The translations under genes were made by a program, and so were the position numbers. DNA of 64,000 nucleotides from Gemmobacter sp. 24YEA27. Its GTDB lineage: Bacteria; Pseudomonadota; Alphaproteobacteria; Rhodobacterales; Rhodobacteraceae. Under the pieces are notes generated by a model. The model saw only the letters and a program-made list of their open reading frames with translations. It made no database searches and was not told the origin of the DNA. Positions 34,593 through 44,575 of the stretch are shown here, one piece after another. The DNA lies in NCBI RefSeq assembly GCF_030052995.1, contig NZ_JASJPW010000001.1:372001-436000 (forward strand). The letters are read 5' to 3'. Each line of letters starts with the position of its first letter. The first letter of the stretch is position 1.

Positions 34593-35530
34593 CCCGCCCC
34601 CTTGCGATCACCGCAGCGCTGATTGCTCTGGCCCTGCTTTATGTGGCTTTGGGGTCGGGCCTCGATTTCGGCTATGTCATCCCGCGCCGCCTGATCAAAC
34701 TTGCCGCAATGGTGACCGGCGGCATTGCGGTCGCACTGGCCTCGATCACCTTCCAGACCCTTGCCGGAAACCGCATCCTGACCCCCGCAGTCATGGGCTA
34801 TGAGGCGGTCTGCCTGATGATGCAGGCGCTGCTGGTTCTGATCCTCGGCACCGGGAGCCTGATACTCTGGGGCGGTCAGGGGTCGATCCTGATCACGCTG
34901 GCGGCCATGCTGGCCTGGTCTTTCCTGCTGCATCACTGGCTGTTTCGCCGCGCGCGGGGCGATATCTGGTTCCTGATGCTGGTGGGAATCGTGCTGACCA
35001 TGGTGATTTCCACCTTCACCCAGTTCATCCAGCTGCGGATCAGCCCGGGCGAGTTCGCGGTCTTCCAGGGCTTTGCCCAGGTCTCATTCGAAAGGGTCGA
35101 GACCACGCGTCTGATCATCTCTGCCCTCGCCCTGACCCTGGTCGCGGCGCTGATCTGGCGGCGCGTGCCGGTGCTGGATGTGATGGCGCTTGGCCGCGAC
35201 CAGGCGATCTCACTGGGCGTCGACCACGCGCGCGAGACCCGCCATCTTCTGGCGCTGATCGCGGTCCTGGTGGCAGTATCCGTCAGCCTGATCGGCCCCA
35301 CCGCGTTCATGGGGATCTTCGTTGCCAATGCCGCCCGCGCCATGGCGCGCGGTCCCGGCCACCGCCAGACGCTGCCTGTTGGAGCGGCCGTGGCCATCGG
35401 GCTTTTCCTGCTGGCCGAGCTGGCAGCAGCCCAGGTCTTCGACCACCGCACCACGGTCGGCATCCTGATCAACCTCACCTGCGGCGCCTGGTTCCTGCTG
35501 TTGATGCTGCGCCGCCGGAGCTTTGCATGA
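34589..35530 (+). CDS. Iron-siderophore ABC transporter permease (FecCD family), subunit 2
   Basis: Permease of 313 residues and the partner of the preceding gene. It has helices throughout, the ALASITFQTLAGNRILTPAV segment that replaces the canonical Q-x-x-x-RNPLA block, and GPTAFMGIFVANAARAMARG as the coupling helix. It starts on an ATGA overlap and ends on another, so the four ABC genes are translationally linked. Confidence 0.9.
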   Translation: MTRPLAITAALIALALLYVALGSGLDFGYVIPRRLIKLAAMVTGGIAVALASITFQTLAGNRILTPAVMGYEAVCLMMQALLVLILGTGSLILWGGQGSILITLAAMLAWSFLLHHWLFRRARGDIWFLMLVGIVLTMVISTFTQFIQLRISPGEFAVFQGFAQVSFERVETTRLIISALALTLVAALIWRRVPVLDVMALGRDQAISLGVDHARETRHLLALIAVLVAVSVSLIGPTAFMGIFVANAARAMARGPGHRQTLPVGAAVAIGLFLLAELAAAQVFDHRTTVGILINLTCGAWFLLLMLRRRSFA

Positions 35531-36321
35531 CCCCGGACACCGCCATGATCACCACCACTGACCTCTCGATGAAACATGGCAGCCGCCTTGTGCTGTCAGG
35601 CCTGACGACGGCTTTCCCCCAGGGACAGCTCAGTGCGATCATCGGGCCGAACGGCGCCGGAAAGTCGACGCTTCTGATGCTGATGGCCCGCCTTGCGCGC
35701 CCTTCCGGCGGCAGGGTCACCGTCGCGGGCCAGGATATCGCCACGATCGCACCTGCCGCTTTCGCCCGCCAGGTCGCGACGCTGCGCCAGTCGCCCGGCG
35801 TCGATCTGCGCCTCACGGTCGGGGATCTGGTCGCCTTTGGCCGCTTTCCCTATAGCCGGGGCCGCCTTGATGCCGCCGACCGCCGCGCGATAGACGAGGC
35901 CATTGCGCGGCTCGCGCTCGACCCGTTGCGCGACACGCTGATCGACGAGCTGAGCGGCGGCCAGCGCCAGATGGCTTTCCTTGCCATGACCATCGCCCAG
36001 GACACGCCCTGCCTTTTGCTCGACGAGCCGCTGAACAATCTCGATATCCGTCATGCCGCCGGCATCATGCGCGCGCTGCGTGACCTTTGCGCGGATCGTG
36101 GCCGCAGCGTAATCGCGGTGATCCATGACATCAATTTCGCCGCCAACAGCGCCGACCATATCCTCGCCTTGAAATCCGGGCGGCTGCATTCCGCAGGCCC
36201 GGTCGATCACGTCATCACCGAGGCCAATCTGCAAGACCTCTACGGTCTCGATTTCCGGATCCTTCCACGCCCGCAGGGGCGGATCTGCGATTATTTCACC
36301 CCGAAAGGAGAACCGGCATGA
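35527..36321 (+). CDS. Iron-siderophore ABC transporter ATP-binding protein
   Basis: ATPase of 264 residues: Walker A GPNGAGKST near residue 39, Q-loop LRQSP, signature LSGGQRQMAF, Walker B CLLLDEPLNNLD and switch His in VIHDINFA. This is the FecE/FepC/YclP type. It energises uptake through the two upstream permeases. It overlaps both neighbours by 4 nt. Confidence 0.93.
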   Translation: MTPDTAMITTTDLSMKHGSRLVLSGLTTAFPQGQLSAIIGPNGAGKSTLLMLMARLARPSGGRVTVAGQDIATIAPAAFARQVATLRQSPGVDLRLTVGDLVAFGRFPYSRGRLDAADRRAIDEAIARLALDPLRDTLIDELSGGQRQMAFLAMTIAQDTPCLLLDEPLNNLDIRHAAGIMRALRDLCADRGRSVIAVIHDINFAANSADHILALKSGRLHSAGPVDHVITEANLQDLYGLDFRILPRPQGRICDYFTPKGEPA

Positions 36322-37274
36322 CCCGTTCCAATCCGCTCAGCCGCTGGCTTGTCCTGCTGGCGGCCAGCTGCCTGCTTGCCCCCTCTGCCGCGCCCGCCGA
36401 AACCGAACCGCAGCAGTTCCTGCCGGTGACGATTGAGCACGCGCTTGGGACCACCGTGATTGAGAGCCGCCCCGAACGTGTGGTGGCGCTGGATATGAAC
36501 GAGCTGGATTTCCTCGACCGGCTTGACGTGCCGGTGGTTGGCACCGCCAAGGATTTCGTGCCGCATTTCCTGGCGAAGTACCGCGATGACCCTGCGGTGG
36601 CCGATGTGGGCATGATCGTGCAGCCCAATGTCGAAAAGGTCCATGCGCTGCATCCGGACCTCATCCTGATGACCTCGCTCCAGGCCGCGCATTACCCCGA
36701 GATGAGCAGCTTTGCCCCGGTGATCCATTATGATGTCGATTACCGCGACAGCAGCTCGGGCCATATCCAGGTGGTCGAGGACCACTTCCTGACGCTGGCA
36801 CGGATCTTTGGCAAAGAGGATCTGGCGAAAGACGAGATCGCCGCGCTGGAAGCCAGGATCGCTGCGCTCCGCGGCCTGACCGAAGGTCGCCCGGAGCGCG
36901 CATTGCTGGTCTTGCATAACAATGGCGGCTTTTCGGCCTTTGGACTTAAATCGCGCTATGGCTTTGTTTTTGATGCCTTTGGGGTAAAGGCGGCCAATGA
37001 GGCGGCCGAGACCGGGCTGCATGGCCAGCCCGTCACCAGCGAATTCATTCAGGCCACCAACCCCGACATTATCTATGTGATCGACCGCACCGCCGTGATG
37101 GAACACCGCCCGGTGCTGGATGCCGCCACCATCGAAAACCCGCTTTTGCGCGAGACCGCGGCCTGGAAGGCGGGCAAGGTGATCTTTGTCGACCCCGAGG
37201 CCTGGTATACCACGGCGGCCAGCATCACCCCGCTTGAGATCATCATCGACGATATCCGCAAGGGCTATGAGTAA
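36318..37274 (+). CDS. Periplasmic siderophore-binding protein (FatB/CeuE/YclQ-like)
   Basis: Class III binding protein of 318 residues with a signal peptide (LSRWLVLLAASCLLAPSAAPA, no lipobox Cys after it). It has IEHALGTTVIESRPERVVAL, VEKVHALHPDLILM and a C-terminal GKVIFVDPEAWYTTA...EIIIDDI. These match the FatB/CeuE group that binds catecholate or mixed siderophores such as petrobactin-type ligands and the 2,3-DHBA breakdown products. It is the last ABC gene of the unit. Confidence 0.88.
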   Translation: MTRSNPLSRWLVLLAASCLLAPSAAPAETEPQQFLPVTIEHALGTTVIESRPERVVALDMNELDFLDRLDVPVVGTAKDFVPHFLAKYRDDPAVADVGMIVQPNVEKVHALHPDLILMTSLQAAHYPEMSSFAPVIHYDVDYRDSSSGHIQVVEDHFLTLARIFGKEDLAKDEIAALEARIAALRGLTEGRPERALLVLHNNGGFSAFGLKSRYGFVFDAFGVKAANEAAETGLHGQPVTSEFIQATNPDIIYVIDRTAVMEHRPVLDAATIENPLLRETAAWKAGKVIFVDPEAWYTTAASITPLEIIIDDIRKGYE

Positions 37275-37381
37275 CGGCCAGCCCCGCGCAGACCGCACCC
37301 GGGCGCGCGTGGTCCTTGCCATGCCTGCCCCGGGCTGCGAAACCCCTGACGTCGCTTTCCCTGCGAAAAGGAACCGGTTCG

Positions 37382-38403
37382 ATGCTGCAAAAACCCGTCG
37401 CACAGGGCCTCTACGAAATCGTCCACTCAGCCCGCCAGGGCGCGGTATTTGTCGCCTCTGCCGGGGGGCGCGGCGAGGCCGGCCCGCCGGCGCAGATCCT
37501 GAAACTCGACCCGGAACCCTGGAGCCACTGGCCCGGATCACTCTGCCGGGCAAAGGCTTTGGCCTTGCGCTCGATGATGCGGCGGACCGGCTTTACATCA
37601 CCGACGCGACCGATGCCTCGGTCACCGTGGTCGATACCGCGACGAGCACGGTGACGGGCCAGGTGCGGCTGGCGGATAAGACCACCGATGAAGAGGGGCG
37701 CACGGGCTTTCCCTTCCATTGTCGTGAACTTGCGCTGGATACGATCGCGGGAAAGCTCTACGCGCCCTGCCATTCGATGCAGGACAGCGTGCTTTGCGTG
37801 ATCGACACCGCCCGGCTTGAGGTCGAGGCCCGGCTGACAGGTTTCGGCTTTGTCGCGACCGGCATCGCGACCGACCCGTCGCGCCAGCGGCTCTTCATCT
37901 CGAATGCCGAGGGCCAGGTGATAACCGTCGCAACCGACATGCCGCAGATCACCAGGACTGTGGCGACAGCGGGGGATCAGCTGATGAACATCGCGCTGGA
38001 CCCGGCGGGAGGCAGGGTTTTCGCGACCGATCAGGGGCATGAGTTCTTTGAAACCCTCTGGGCGCGGCACCTGCCAGGCTACAGCCGCAAAGGGTCAGGG
38101 AACCAGCTTCTGGTTCTCGATGCCGAGACCGGTGCAACGATCCGCCAGATCCCGACCGGCGCCGGCCCGCTTGCGGTGCTTTATGACGCAGGCCGGCAGC
38201 TGATCTGCGTCACCGAGCGCAGCGGCGCGGCGGTCGGCCTCTTCGACAGCGAAAGCTACGCGCTGAAAGACCGGATCACGCTTGAGGGGCACCCGAACAG
38301 CCTCGCCCTCGATGACCGCAACGGCATTCTTTACGTGACGACCAAACAGGGCGAGACCGGCAGGCCGGAAGAAACCGACCTGGTGGCGCGCATCGCGCTG
38401 TAA
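37382..38403 (+). CDS. YncE-like beta-propeller protein linked to iron uptake (single-base frameshift as written)
   Basis: From the ATG at 37382 (AGGA upstream) the frame reads KPVAQGLYEIVHSARQGAVF, VASAGG and QILKLDPE. It breaks at 37513-37519, where one A appears missing. In the next frame it continues with TLEPLARITLPGKGFGLALD and repeated propeller blades (DRLYITDATDASVTVVDTAT, GNQLLVLDAETGATIRQIPT, GILYVTTKQG) to 38403, 340 residues in total. No signal peptide is visible from this start, although homologues are usually exported. Co-location with a siderophore operon recalls E. coli yncE, which sits next to a TonB receptor and responds to iron. Its role is unknown. Confidence 0.75.
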
Positions 38404-38472
38404 TACCACCCTGCCCTTGCCCGTTCCGGTCTTCGCAGGCAAGAAAGGCCAAGGTTGCACGGGGTGAACAAG

Positions 38473-39630
38473 ATGGATCACGACACAGACGCCCTGGTGA
38501 TCGGGGCCGGCCCCGCCGGGCTTATGGCGGCGGAGGAGCTCGCGCGGGCCGGGCGCCGCGTGGTGATCTGCGAGGCAAAGCCCAGCCCCGCGCGCAAATT
38601 CCTGATGGCCGGGAAATCCGGGCTGAACCTGACCAAAGACGAGCCGCTGACCGCGTTCACCGCACAGTACAGCCCGCCCGACTGGCTGGCGCCGATGCTT
38701 GCCGCCTTCGGGCCAGGCGAGGTGATGGAGTTCGCGCGCGGCCTGGACCAGGAGGTGTTTACCGGATCTTCCGGCCGGGTCTTTCCGGTGGCGATGAAGG
38801 GCTCGCCATTGCTGCGCGCATGGCTTGCACGGCTGGCATCCCTCGGGGCAGAACTGCGGCCCCGCTGGCGCTGGAAAGGGTTTGAGGGTGCAGGCTGTGC
38901 CTTTGACACGCCAGAGGGCCGCCGGGTGCTGACGCCCCGCGTCACCGTGCTGGCTTTGGGCGGCGCGAGCTGGGCGCGACTTGGGTCGGATGGCGCCTGG
39001 ACGCCCTGGCTGGCCGCACAAGGCGTAGAGATTGCGCCCTGGCAGCCCGCAAATATGGGGCTGTCGGTCGGCTGGTCGGCCCATATGGAACGCCATTTCG
39101 GCCAGCCGGTCAAAGGCGTGCCCCTGAGCGCCGGTGGCGTGACCAGCCGCGGCGAATTCGTGGTCTCGGCGCGGGGTCTCGAAGGGGGCGGCCTTTATGC
39201 GCTGTCACGCCCCTTGCGGGAGGGCGCAGATCTTGTGCTGGATCTGCTGCCTGCGCTGTCAGAGCCTGAGATTGCGGCGCGGCTGGCGAAGATGCGGGCC
39301 GGCGAAACTCTGGTGAACCGGTTGCGCAAGCTGGGCCTTGCGCCGGTGCTGGTGGCACTGGTGATGGAATTCTCGCGCGATGTTCCGCTTGCGGCGCTGA
39401 AACGGCTGGTGATCCGCCATGACGGCCCGCGCCCGCTGGATGAGGCGATCTCGGTCGCGGGCGGTATCAACCGATCCGCTCTGAGCCCGGATCTGGAGCT
39501 GAGCGCCCTGCCCGGGGTCTTTGCCTGTGGTGAGATGCTGGACTGGGAAGCACCGACCGGCGGCTATCTGCTGACCGGCTGCCTTGCTACGGGCCGATGG
39601 GCGGGGCAGGCAGCGGCGCGCTTTGGCTGA
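38473..39630 (+). CDS. FAD-dependent flavoprotein (HI0933/TIGR03862-like)
   Basis: Protein of 385 residues with an N-terminal dinucleotide-binding motif (DALVIGAGPAGLMAAEELAR) and the AKPSPARKFLMAGKSGLNLT segment that defines the HI0933-like family. The C-terminal VAGGINRSALSPDLEL...GVFACGEMLDWEAPTGGYLL block closes over FAD. The substrate is unknown; family members are predicted oxidoreductases. The ATG at 38473 gives the FAD motif the usual distance from the N-terminus. A dispersed-repeat copy follows the gene. Confidence 0.88.
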   Translation: MDHDTDALVIGAGPAGLMAAEELARAGRRVVICEAKPSPARKFLMAGKSGLNLTKDEPLTAFTAQYSPPDWLAPMLAAFGPGEVMEFARGLDQEVFTGSSGRVFPVAMKGSPLLRAWLARLASLGAELRPRWRWKGFEGAGCAFDTPEGRRVLTPRVTVLALGGASWARLGSDGAWTPWLAAQGVEIAPWQPANMGLSVGWSAHMERHFGQPVKGVPLSAGGVTSRGEFVVSARGLEGGGLYALSRPLREGADLVLDLLPALSEPEIAARLAKMRAGETLVNRLRKLGLAPVLVALVMEFSRDVPLAALKRLVIRHDGPRPLDEAISVAGGINRSALSPDLELSALPGVFACGEMLDWEAPTGGYLLTGCLATGRWAGQAAARFG

Positions 39631-39639
39631 GGGTGCAAG

Positions 39640-39682
39640 CGGGGCTTTTACCCCCCCGCAGAGAATTTGAGTCAGGAGGAGC
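39640..39682 (+). repeat. Dispersed intergenic repeat, copy C (degenerate)
   Basis: A GGGGC...ACCCCCCCGC snap-back is followed by GAATTTGAGTCAGGAGGAGC. This is the same layout as at 10638 and 15719, with GAATTT in place of GTATTT. An 11-codon frame that begins at 39687 behind its AGGAG is not considered a gene. Confidence 0.6.
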
Positions 39683-39817
39683 GCATATGGTCGCAGAACC
39701 TGTGATGGCGGCCAACCGGTGACTTTCCACCTCGCTCTCTCTTGCGAGACGGTGCGGGCGAAGGGGCCAGGGGCAGGCTTCGCCAGGCCGCTTTACTGCA
39801 ACGGGATCAGATAACGC

Positions 39818-40180
39818 TCAGATCCGGTCTTTGCGTGCGGCGGTGGCGGCATCTCCGGTATTGGGCGTGCCCGCCGGCTCGATCAGCAGGATCGAGGCCT
39901 CTTCCGCCGCCATCGGGCAATGTTCGACACCTTTCGGAACGACGTAAAGTTCGCCCGGATTCAGCGTGACATTGCCATCCCTGAGCTGGATCGTGACCTG
40001 GCCGTCAAGCACCAGGAAGAAATCATCAGTATCGGGATGCGCATGCCAGGTGAACTCGCCTTTGATCTTCACCAGCATGACGTCATGGCCATTGAAATCG
40101 CCGATGATTTTCGGCGACCAATGGTCCTGGAACAGCGCAAGTTTGTCGCGCAGGTTGATCGCGACAGGCGCTTTGCTCAC
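39818..40180 (-). CDS. Cupin-domain protein
   Basis: Single-domain cupin of 120 residues with the metal-site motif [18 protein letters not shown] (H-x-H...E/D region) and the second motif [15 protein letters not shown]. The substrate is unknown. It overlaps the pheS stop by 4 nt and so is translated with it, an arrangement conserved in some Rhodobacteraceae. Confidence 0.85.
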   Translation of the reverse strand: MSKAPVAINLRDKLALFQDHWSPKIIGDFNGHDVMLVKIKGEFTWHAHPDTDDFFLVLDGQVTIQLRDGNVTLNPGELYVVPKGVEHCPMAAEEASILLIEPAGTPNTGDAATAARKDRI

Positions 40181-41256
40181 CGGCTCAGCCCGCCCGGCAG
40201 GTTCGGCAGGTCAAGCGCGCCAAAACCGTAATGTTTCAGCCAGCGCAGGTCGGATTCAAAGAAGGCGCGCAGATCGGGGATGCCGTATTTCAGCATCGCA
40301 ATCCGGTCGATCCCCATGCCAAACGCAAAGCCCTGCCATTTATCGGGGTCGATGCCGCCGGCCGCCAGAACCTTCGGGTGCATCATGCCAGAGCCGAGGA
40401 TCTCCATCCATTTGTCGCCCTCGCCGATGCGGAGCTGGCCGCCCACATTGGAATAGCGGATATCGACCTCAGCCGAAGGTTCGGTGAAGGGGAAATGCGA
40501 GGCGCGGAACCGCAGTTCCACCTTATCGACCTCGAAAAAGGCGCGGCAGAATTCTTCGAGCACCCATTTCAGATTGGCCATCGAGATGTCGCGGTCGATG
40601 GCCATGCCTTCGACCTGGTGGAACATCGGCGTATGGGTCTGGTCCATATCCATGCGGTAGACCCGGCCCGGGGCAATGACGCGGATCGGCGCGCCCTGGT
40701 CCAGCGCCGCGCGGATCTGCACGGGGCTGGTATGGGTGCGCAGCACATGCGGCGGGCGGTTGTCGCCTTCGGCGCGATGCATGAAGAACGTGTCATGCTC
40801 CTGGCGCGCGGGGTGTTCCGGCGGGATGTTCAGCGCGTCGAAATTGTACCAGTCGCTTTCGACCTGGGGGCCTTCGGCGACGGAAAAGCCCATATCGGCG
40901 AAGATCGCGGTCAGCTCGTCCATCACCTGAGAAACCGGATGGATGGTGCCCTGACGGCGCGGGCGGCCCGGCAGCGTGACATCAAGCCATTCGGATTTCA
41001 GCCGCTCGTCCAGCGCCGCATCGGAAAGCGCGGATTTGCGGGCGCGAAGAGCGGTGTCGATCTCGGTCTTCAGCTCGTTCAGATGTGCGCCGGCAGCCTT
41101 GCGTTCCTCCGGGTCCATCTTGCCCAGACCCGCCATCAGCGCGGAAATCTCGCCCTTCTTGCCAAGCGCGGCAAGGCGCACCTCTTCCAGTGCGGCCTCA
41201 TCGGCGGCACCGGCCACGGCTCCGATATATTTGCCACGGATTTCGGTCAGATCCAT
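40177..41256 (-). CDS. pheS: Phenylalanyl-tRNA synthetase alpha subunit
   Basis: Class II synthetase subunit of 359 residues. Visible motifs are the N-terminal coiled coil (about 1-85), [20 protein letters not shown], the HDTFF and [14 protein letters not shown] region, [10 protein letters not shown], the [17 protein letters not shown] loop and [14 protein letters not shown] (motif 3). It charges tRNA-Phe together with PheT, whose gene is not adjacent here. Its length is normal. Confidence 0.97.
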   Translation of the reverse strand: MDLTEIRGKYIGAVAGAADEAALEEVRLAALGKKGEISALMAGLGKMDPEERKAAGAHLNELKTEIDTALRARKSALSDAALDERLKSEWLDVTLPGRPRRQGTIHPVSQVMDELTAIFADMGFSVAEGPQVESDWYNFDALNIPPEHPARQEHDTFFMHRAEGDNRPPHVLRTHTSPVQIRAALDQGAPIRVIAPGRVYRMDMDQTHTPMFHQVEGMAIDRDISMANLKWVLEEFCRAFFEVDKVELRFRASHFPFTEPSAEVDIRYSNVGGQLRIGEGDKWMEILGSGMMHPKVLAAGGIDPDKWQGFAFGMGIDRIAMLKYGIPDLRAFFESDLRWLKHYGFGALDLPNLPGGLSR

Positions 41257-41371
41257 CGGAGCCCCCGGGTTAGATACGGCTGAATTGCGGCTCTGGGACT
41301 AGCCGGGCGGGGCCGCGATTGCAAGGGTCGCAGGGTCCGGGATTTGCGGTTCAAAAGGTCCGGCGCCGCGC

Positions 41372-41770
41372 TCAGTCGCCATAGGGGGGCGGCAGTTCGG
41401 AGGAGGGGCAGAAACTGTATTCCAGATCCATCAGCCCGTCGAAGAGGTGAAATGCCTGCTGATTGCGGATCTCGATCACGCCTTCGTTCAGGCTTTCAAG
41501 GCCGGTCTCCGCCTCGGCGCAGGTCACGGCATAGCTGTAGCGCGCACCGCCCTCAGAGGTGAGGCCTTCGAAACTGCACATCCCATAGCGATTGTTGAAA
41601 CCGCCCGCATGAAGGTAGATCAGCGTCGCGTCATTGCCGCTGCCACATTCTTCTCCGGCCTCGACATAATAGCCCTCCTGCAGCGGCAGACCCTCCGCAG
41701 CCAGGGCAGGGATAGCCAGAAGCGGGCTGAGCAATGCGGCGGCGATGGCTGGGACAAAGCGGTGAGACAT
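41372..41770 (-). CDS. Small exported cysteine-containing protein
   Basis: Protein of 132 residues starting at the ATG at 41770 (GAAGGAAG upstream) with a signal peptide (VPAIAAALLSPLLAIPALAA). The mature part is EGLPLQEGYYVEAGEECGSG onward with five cysteines and no known motif. The length and the beta-rich look suggest a periplasmic binding or inhibitor protein; this is not recognised. It lies between pheS and rplT but has its own spacing, so it is probably a separate unit. Confidence 0.65.
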   Translation of the reverse strand: MSHRFVPAIAAALLSPLLAIPALAAEGLPLQEGYYVEAGEECGSGNDATLIYLHAGGFNNRYGMCSFEGLTSEGGARYSYAVTCAEAETGLESLNEGVIEIRNQQAFHLFDGLMDLEYSFCPSSELPPPYGD

Positions 41771-41877
41771 CTGTTCTTCCTTCGAAAACTGTCGCTCCAT
41801 GCCTGGCTATGGACGGGTACAAAGACAAATGACATTGCCCGTCATGGGGTATGAGCGGCAGGAAACGGCGCAAAAGA

Positions 41878-41901
41878 AAACCCGCGCCAAAGCGCGGGTT
41901 T
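41878..41901 (-). terminator. Terminator of the rpmI-rplT operon
   Basis: AAACCCGCGC pairs with GCGCGGGTTT around CAAA. On the minus strand it is followed by TTTTC, 30 bp after the rplT stop. Confidence 0.8.
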
Positions 41902-41931
41902 CCGGATCGTTTCGCGTGTCGGCAGGCCGGA

Positions 41932-42294
41932 TCAGGCCAGAGCAGCGCGGGCCTTGTCGGCGATTGCGTTGAACGCCTCCGGCTCATGCACGGCGAGATC
42001 GGCGAGGACTTTGCGGTCCACTTCGATACCGGCTTTCGCCAGACCGTCAATCAGGCGCGAATAGGTGAAGGCCGGGTCGAACAGGCGGACAGCAGCGTTG
42101 ATACGCTGGATCCACAGCGCGCGGAACTGCCGCTTGCGGACCTTACGGTCGCGGGTGGCGTATTGCTGCGCCTTGTCAACGGCTTGCGTTGCAGTGCGGA
42201 AATTCGTCGAACGGGCGGCATAGTAGCCCGAAGCCGCCTTGATCACCTTGCGGTGGCGGGCGTGGGTCACCTTACCGGATTTAACGCGGGACAT
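41932..42294 (-). CDS. rplT: Large ribosomal subunit protein bL20
   Basis: Protein of 120 residues: [20 protein letters not shown], the [13 protein letters not shown] segment, and [20 protein letters not shown] are diagnostic of L20, an early assembly protein of the 50S subunit. It forms the usual pair with rpmI, 12 nt upstream. In many bacteria L20 represses this operon by binding its leader; the canonical infC gene is not upstream here. Confidence 0.97.
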   Translation of the reverse strand: MSRVKSGKVTHARHRKVIKAASGYYAARSTNFRTATQAVDKAQQYATRDRKVRKRQFRALWIQRINAAVRLFDPAFTYSRLIDGLAKAGIEVDRKVLADLAVHEPEAFNAIADKARAALA

Positions 42295-42306
42295 CTTTGT
42301 CTCTCC

Positions 42307-42507
42307 TTACCGGTTATAGGGCATGTATTTTTTGACGATCTTCGCGTCGGAATCGTCCAAGATCATGGTCCCTGTCGCCTGACGGATGAAGGTCGTCGAA
42401 CGTTTGATCATGCCGTGGCGCTTACCGGCCACACCGGCCTTCACACGCCCCGAGGCGGTGAAGGAGAACCGCTTTTTAGCAGCGGATTTCGTCTTCATTT
42501 TGGGCAT
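42307..42507 (-). CDS. rpmI: Large ribosomal subunit protein bL35
   Basis: Protein of 66 residues beginning [20 protein letters not shown] and ending KKYMPYNR, the complete L35. The start is at 42507; a longer open frame upstream is spurious. infC is not adjacent, unlike the common infC-rpmI-rplT order. Confidence 0.97.
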   Translation of the reverse strand: MPKMKTKSAAKKRFSFTASGRVKAGVAGKRHGMIKRSTTFIRQATGTMILDDSDAKIVKKYMPYNR

Positions 42508-42676
42508 TTTACACTCCAGTGTTTTCACGCGCGACGCGGCATGCCACTTCCGCCGGTCTCGCGGTTCTTCCGAAGCCGTCCCTATAGGGGGTTCCGTCTC
42601 GCGGGGCAAGGGCCAATCGGCCCCGCCCGTCAGGGCATCTGCCGCTGGTCCGTCAGGGCATCTGCGCAGCCGCCCG

Positions 42677-42901
42677 TCAGGGCAAATAGCGGGCGACGAC
42701 GGTGAGCATGACACCGGGAATTTCCGCCGGCCGGTAGCCGCCGGGCTTTTGCGTCCAGGCCACAATCAAAAGCGCCGCCGAGAGGACCACCATAAGTGTT
42801 CCCATCCGCGGCGCCCTTCCGTCGACCCAGCCTGCAAGCATCGTGGGGATGGTAAGAACCGCCATCACGATTCCCACCGTCAGCAACAGATCCGAATCCA
42901 C
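42677..42901 (-). CDS. Small two-helix membrane protein
   Basis: Protein of 74 residues from a GTG at 42901 preceded by GGGCGGGGG. Two hydrophobic helices are clear ([20 protein letters not shown] and [17 protein letters not shown]), and the end is a short polar tail. Such a gene commonly lies between pyk and the ribosomal genes in Rhodobacteraceae. The function is unknown. Confidence 0.7.
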   Translation of the reverse strand: MDSDLLLTVGIVMAVLTIPTMLAGWVDGRAPRMGTLMVVLSAALLIVAWTQKPGGYRPAEIPGVMLTVVARYLP

Positions 42902-42937
42902 GTTGCCCCCGCCCAAAAACCTTTGTTCGGGTTCAGG

Positions 42938-44386
42938 TTAGCCGGGATCGACGCGCGAAATCAATCTTTCATCACAGGGCGCAACCCTGAGAATATTGGT
43001 CGAACCGGGCACGTTGAACGGCACGCCCGCCGTGACCACGATCTGATCTTTCTCATCGGCGAAGCCAGCCGAACGCGCGGCGCGGATCGCGGACAGCACC
43101 GCGCCCTTGAAGCGCTCCTGTTCCGGTACGATCACGCAATGCACCCCCCAGGTCAGCGCAAGACGGCGCGCGGTCGAGACCAGCGGCGTCAGCGCGATCA
43201 CCGGCACATGCGGCCGCTCGCGTGCGACAAGGCTCACGGTCTGGCCGGACTGGCTGAAGCAGGTGATGGCCTTGATATCGGTGGCCTCGGCGATCTCACG
43301 CGCGGCGGCAACGATACCATCGGCCACGGTCTCGCGCTTGACCACGCGGCTGGCGTCGATGATCGAAAGATAGGTCGGATCGGCCTCGACCGAACGCGCC
43401 ACATTGTCCATCGTGGTGACGGCCTCGATGGGGAACTTGCCGGCAGCCGATTCCGCCGAGAGCATCACCGCATCGGCGCCCTCATAGATCGCCGTCGCCA
43501 CATCCGAGACTTCGGCGCGGGTCGGCATCGGGTTTTCGATCATCGATTCGAGCATCTGGGTCGCAACGATCACCGGCTTGGCCGCCGCGCGCGCCTTACG
43601 GACAAGGCGCTTCTGGATCGGCGGCACCGAATAGACCGGCAGCTCGACACCAAGATCGCCGCGCGCCACCATGATCCCGTCAGAAACCGCGAGGATTTCT
43701 TCATAGGCCTTCACCGCCGCCGGCTTTTCGATTTTCGAGAGGATCGCGGCGCGGCCTTTGGCAAGGGCGCGGGCTTCAAGCACGTCTTCGGCGCGCTGCA
43801 CGAAGGAAAGCGCCAGCCAGTCGACACCCAGCTCGCAGACGAATTCCAGATCCTTGCGGTCTTTCTCGGACAGAGCCGCCAGCGGCAGCACCACGTCCGG
43901 CACGTTCACGCCCTTGCGATTCGAGATCACGCCGCCGACTTCGACCACGCAATCGGCGAAATCCTTGCCGCATTCCCGGACTTTCAGTCGGATCTTGCCA
44001 TCATTGACCAGCAGCGTCGCGCCTGGCTCCAGGGCTGCAAAAATCTCGGGATGCGGCAATTGCACCCGGGTCGCATCGCCCGGCGTCGCGTCGAGATCGA
44101 GGCGGAATTTCCCACCATCGGCGAGATCATAGCCGCCATCCGTGGCAAAGGCGCCAACCCGCAGTTTCGGCCCCTGTAGATCGGCCAGAATGCCGATCGG
44201 ACGGCCAAGATCATGTTCGACCTGGCGAATGATGGTATGACGTTCACGGATGTCGTCATGGGTGCCATGGCTCATATTCAGGCGGAACACATCGGCTCCG
44301 GCAGTGAACAGCTGGCAGATCATGTCATAGGTGCTGGAAGCCGGGCCCAGCGTTGCCACAATCTTCACGTTACGGTGACGGCGCAT
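42938..44386 (-). CDS. pyk: Pyruvate kinase
   Basis: Glycolytic enzyme of 482 residues that converts PEP and ADP to pyruvate and ATP. Signatures are KIVATLGPASS at the start, FRLNMSHG, LQGPKLRVG, the catalytic ILSKIEKPAAV, MVARGDLGVELP, VIVATQMLESMIENPMPTRA and SAESAAGKFP. The length is typical of the homotetrameric bacterial form. It is the first gene of the leftward group that includes the small membrane gene 37 nt downstream. Confidence 0.96.
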   Translation of the reverse strand: MRRHRNVKIVATLGPASSTYDMICQLFTAGADVFRLNMSHGTHDDIRERHTIIRQVEHDLGRPIGILADLQGPKLRVGAFATDGGYDLADGGKFRLDLDATPGDATRVQLPHPEIFAALEPGATLLVNDGKIRLKVRECGKDFADCVVEVGGVISNRKGVNVPDVVLPLAALSEKDRKDLEFVCELGVDWLALSFVQRAEDVLEARALAKGRAAILSKIEKPAAVKAYEEILAVSDGIMVARGDLGVELPVYSVPPIQKRLVRKARAAAKPVIVATQMLESMIENPMPTRAEVSDVATAIYEGADAVMLSAESAAGKFPIEAVTTMDNVARSVEADPTYLSIIDASRVVKRETVADGIVAAAREIAEATDIKAITCFSQSGQTVSLVARERPHVPVIALTPLVSTARRLALTWGVHCVIVPEQERFKGAVLSAIRAARSAGFADEKDQIVVTAGVPFNVPGSTNILRVAPCDERLISRVDPG

Positions 44387-44575
44387 ATGCCATCCTCCTG
44401 TCTCGGGTTTCGCGTTACGATGTGGGCCAACCGCGTTATGGCGCAGAATGTTAGCGCCCGCAACAGAACGATTTGTGACGCTGGCCCTTTCCTTCCCCTG
44501 GCGCTCGACCAGGGCGTGGGGTTAGGATAGCCCGGTGAAATATCGGGCAGATTAACAGGCGGGATCAGCAGACCA

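Noticed and set aside
39687..39722. 11-codon open frame behind AGGAG
   Set aside because: It is too short and lies at the end of a dispersed repeat that carries such a motif in every copy.
42386..44179. 597-codon plus-strand frame opposite pyk, rpmI and the small membrane gene
   Set aside because: It covers conserved minus-strand genes; its His/Arg-rich sequence is a composition artefact.
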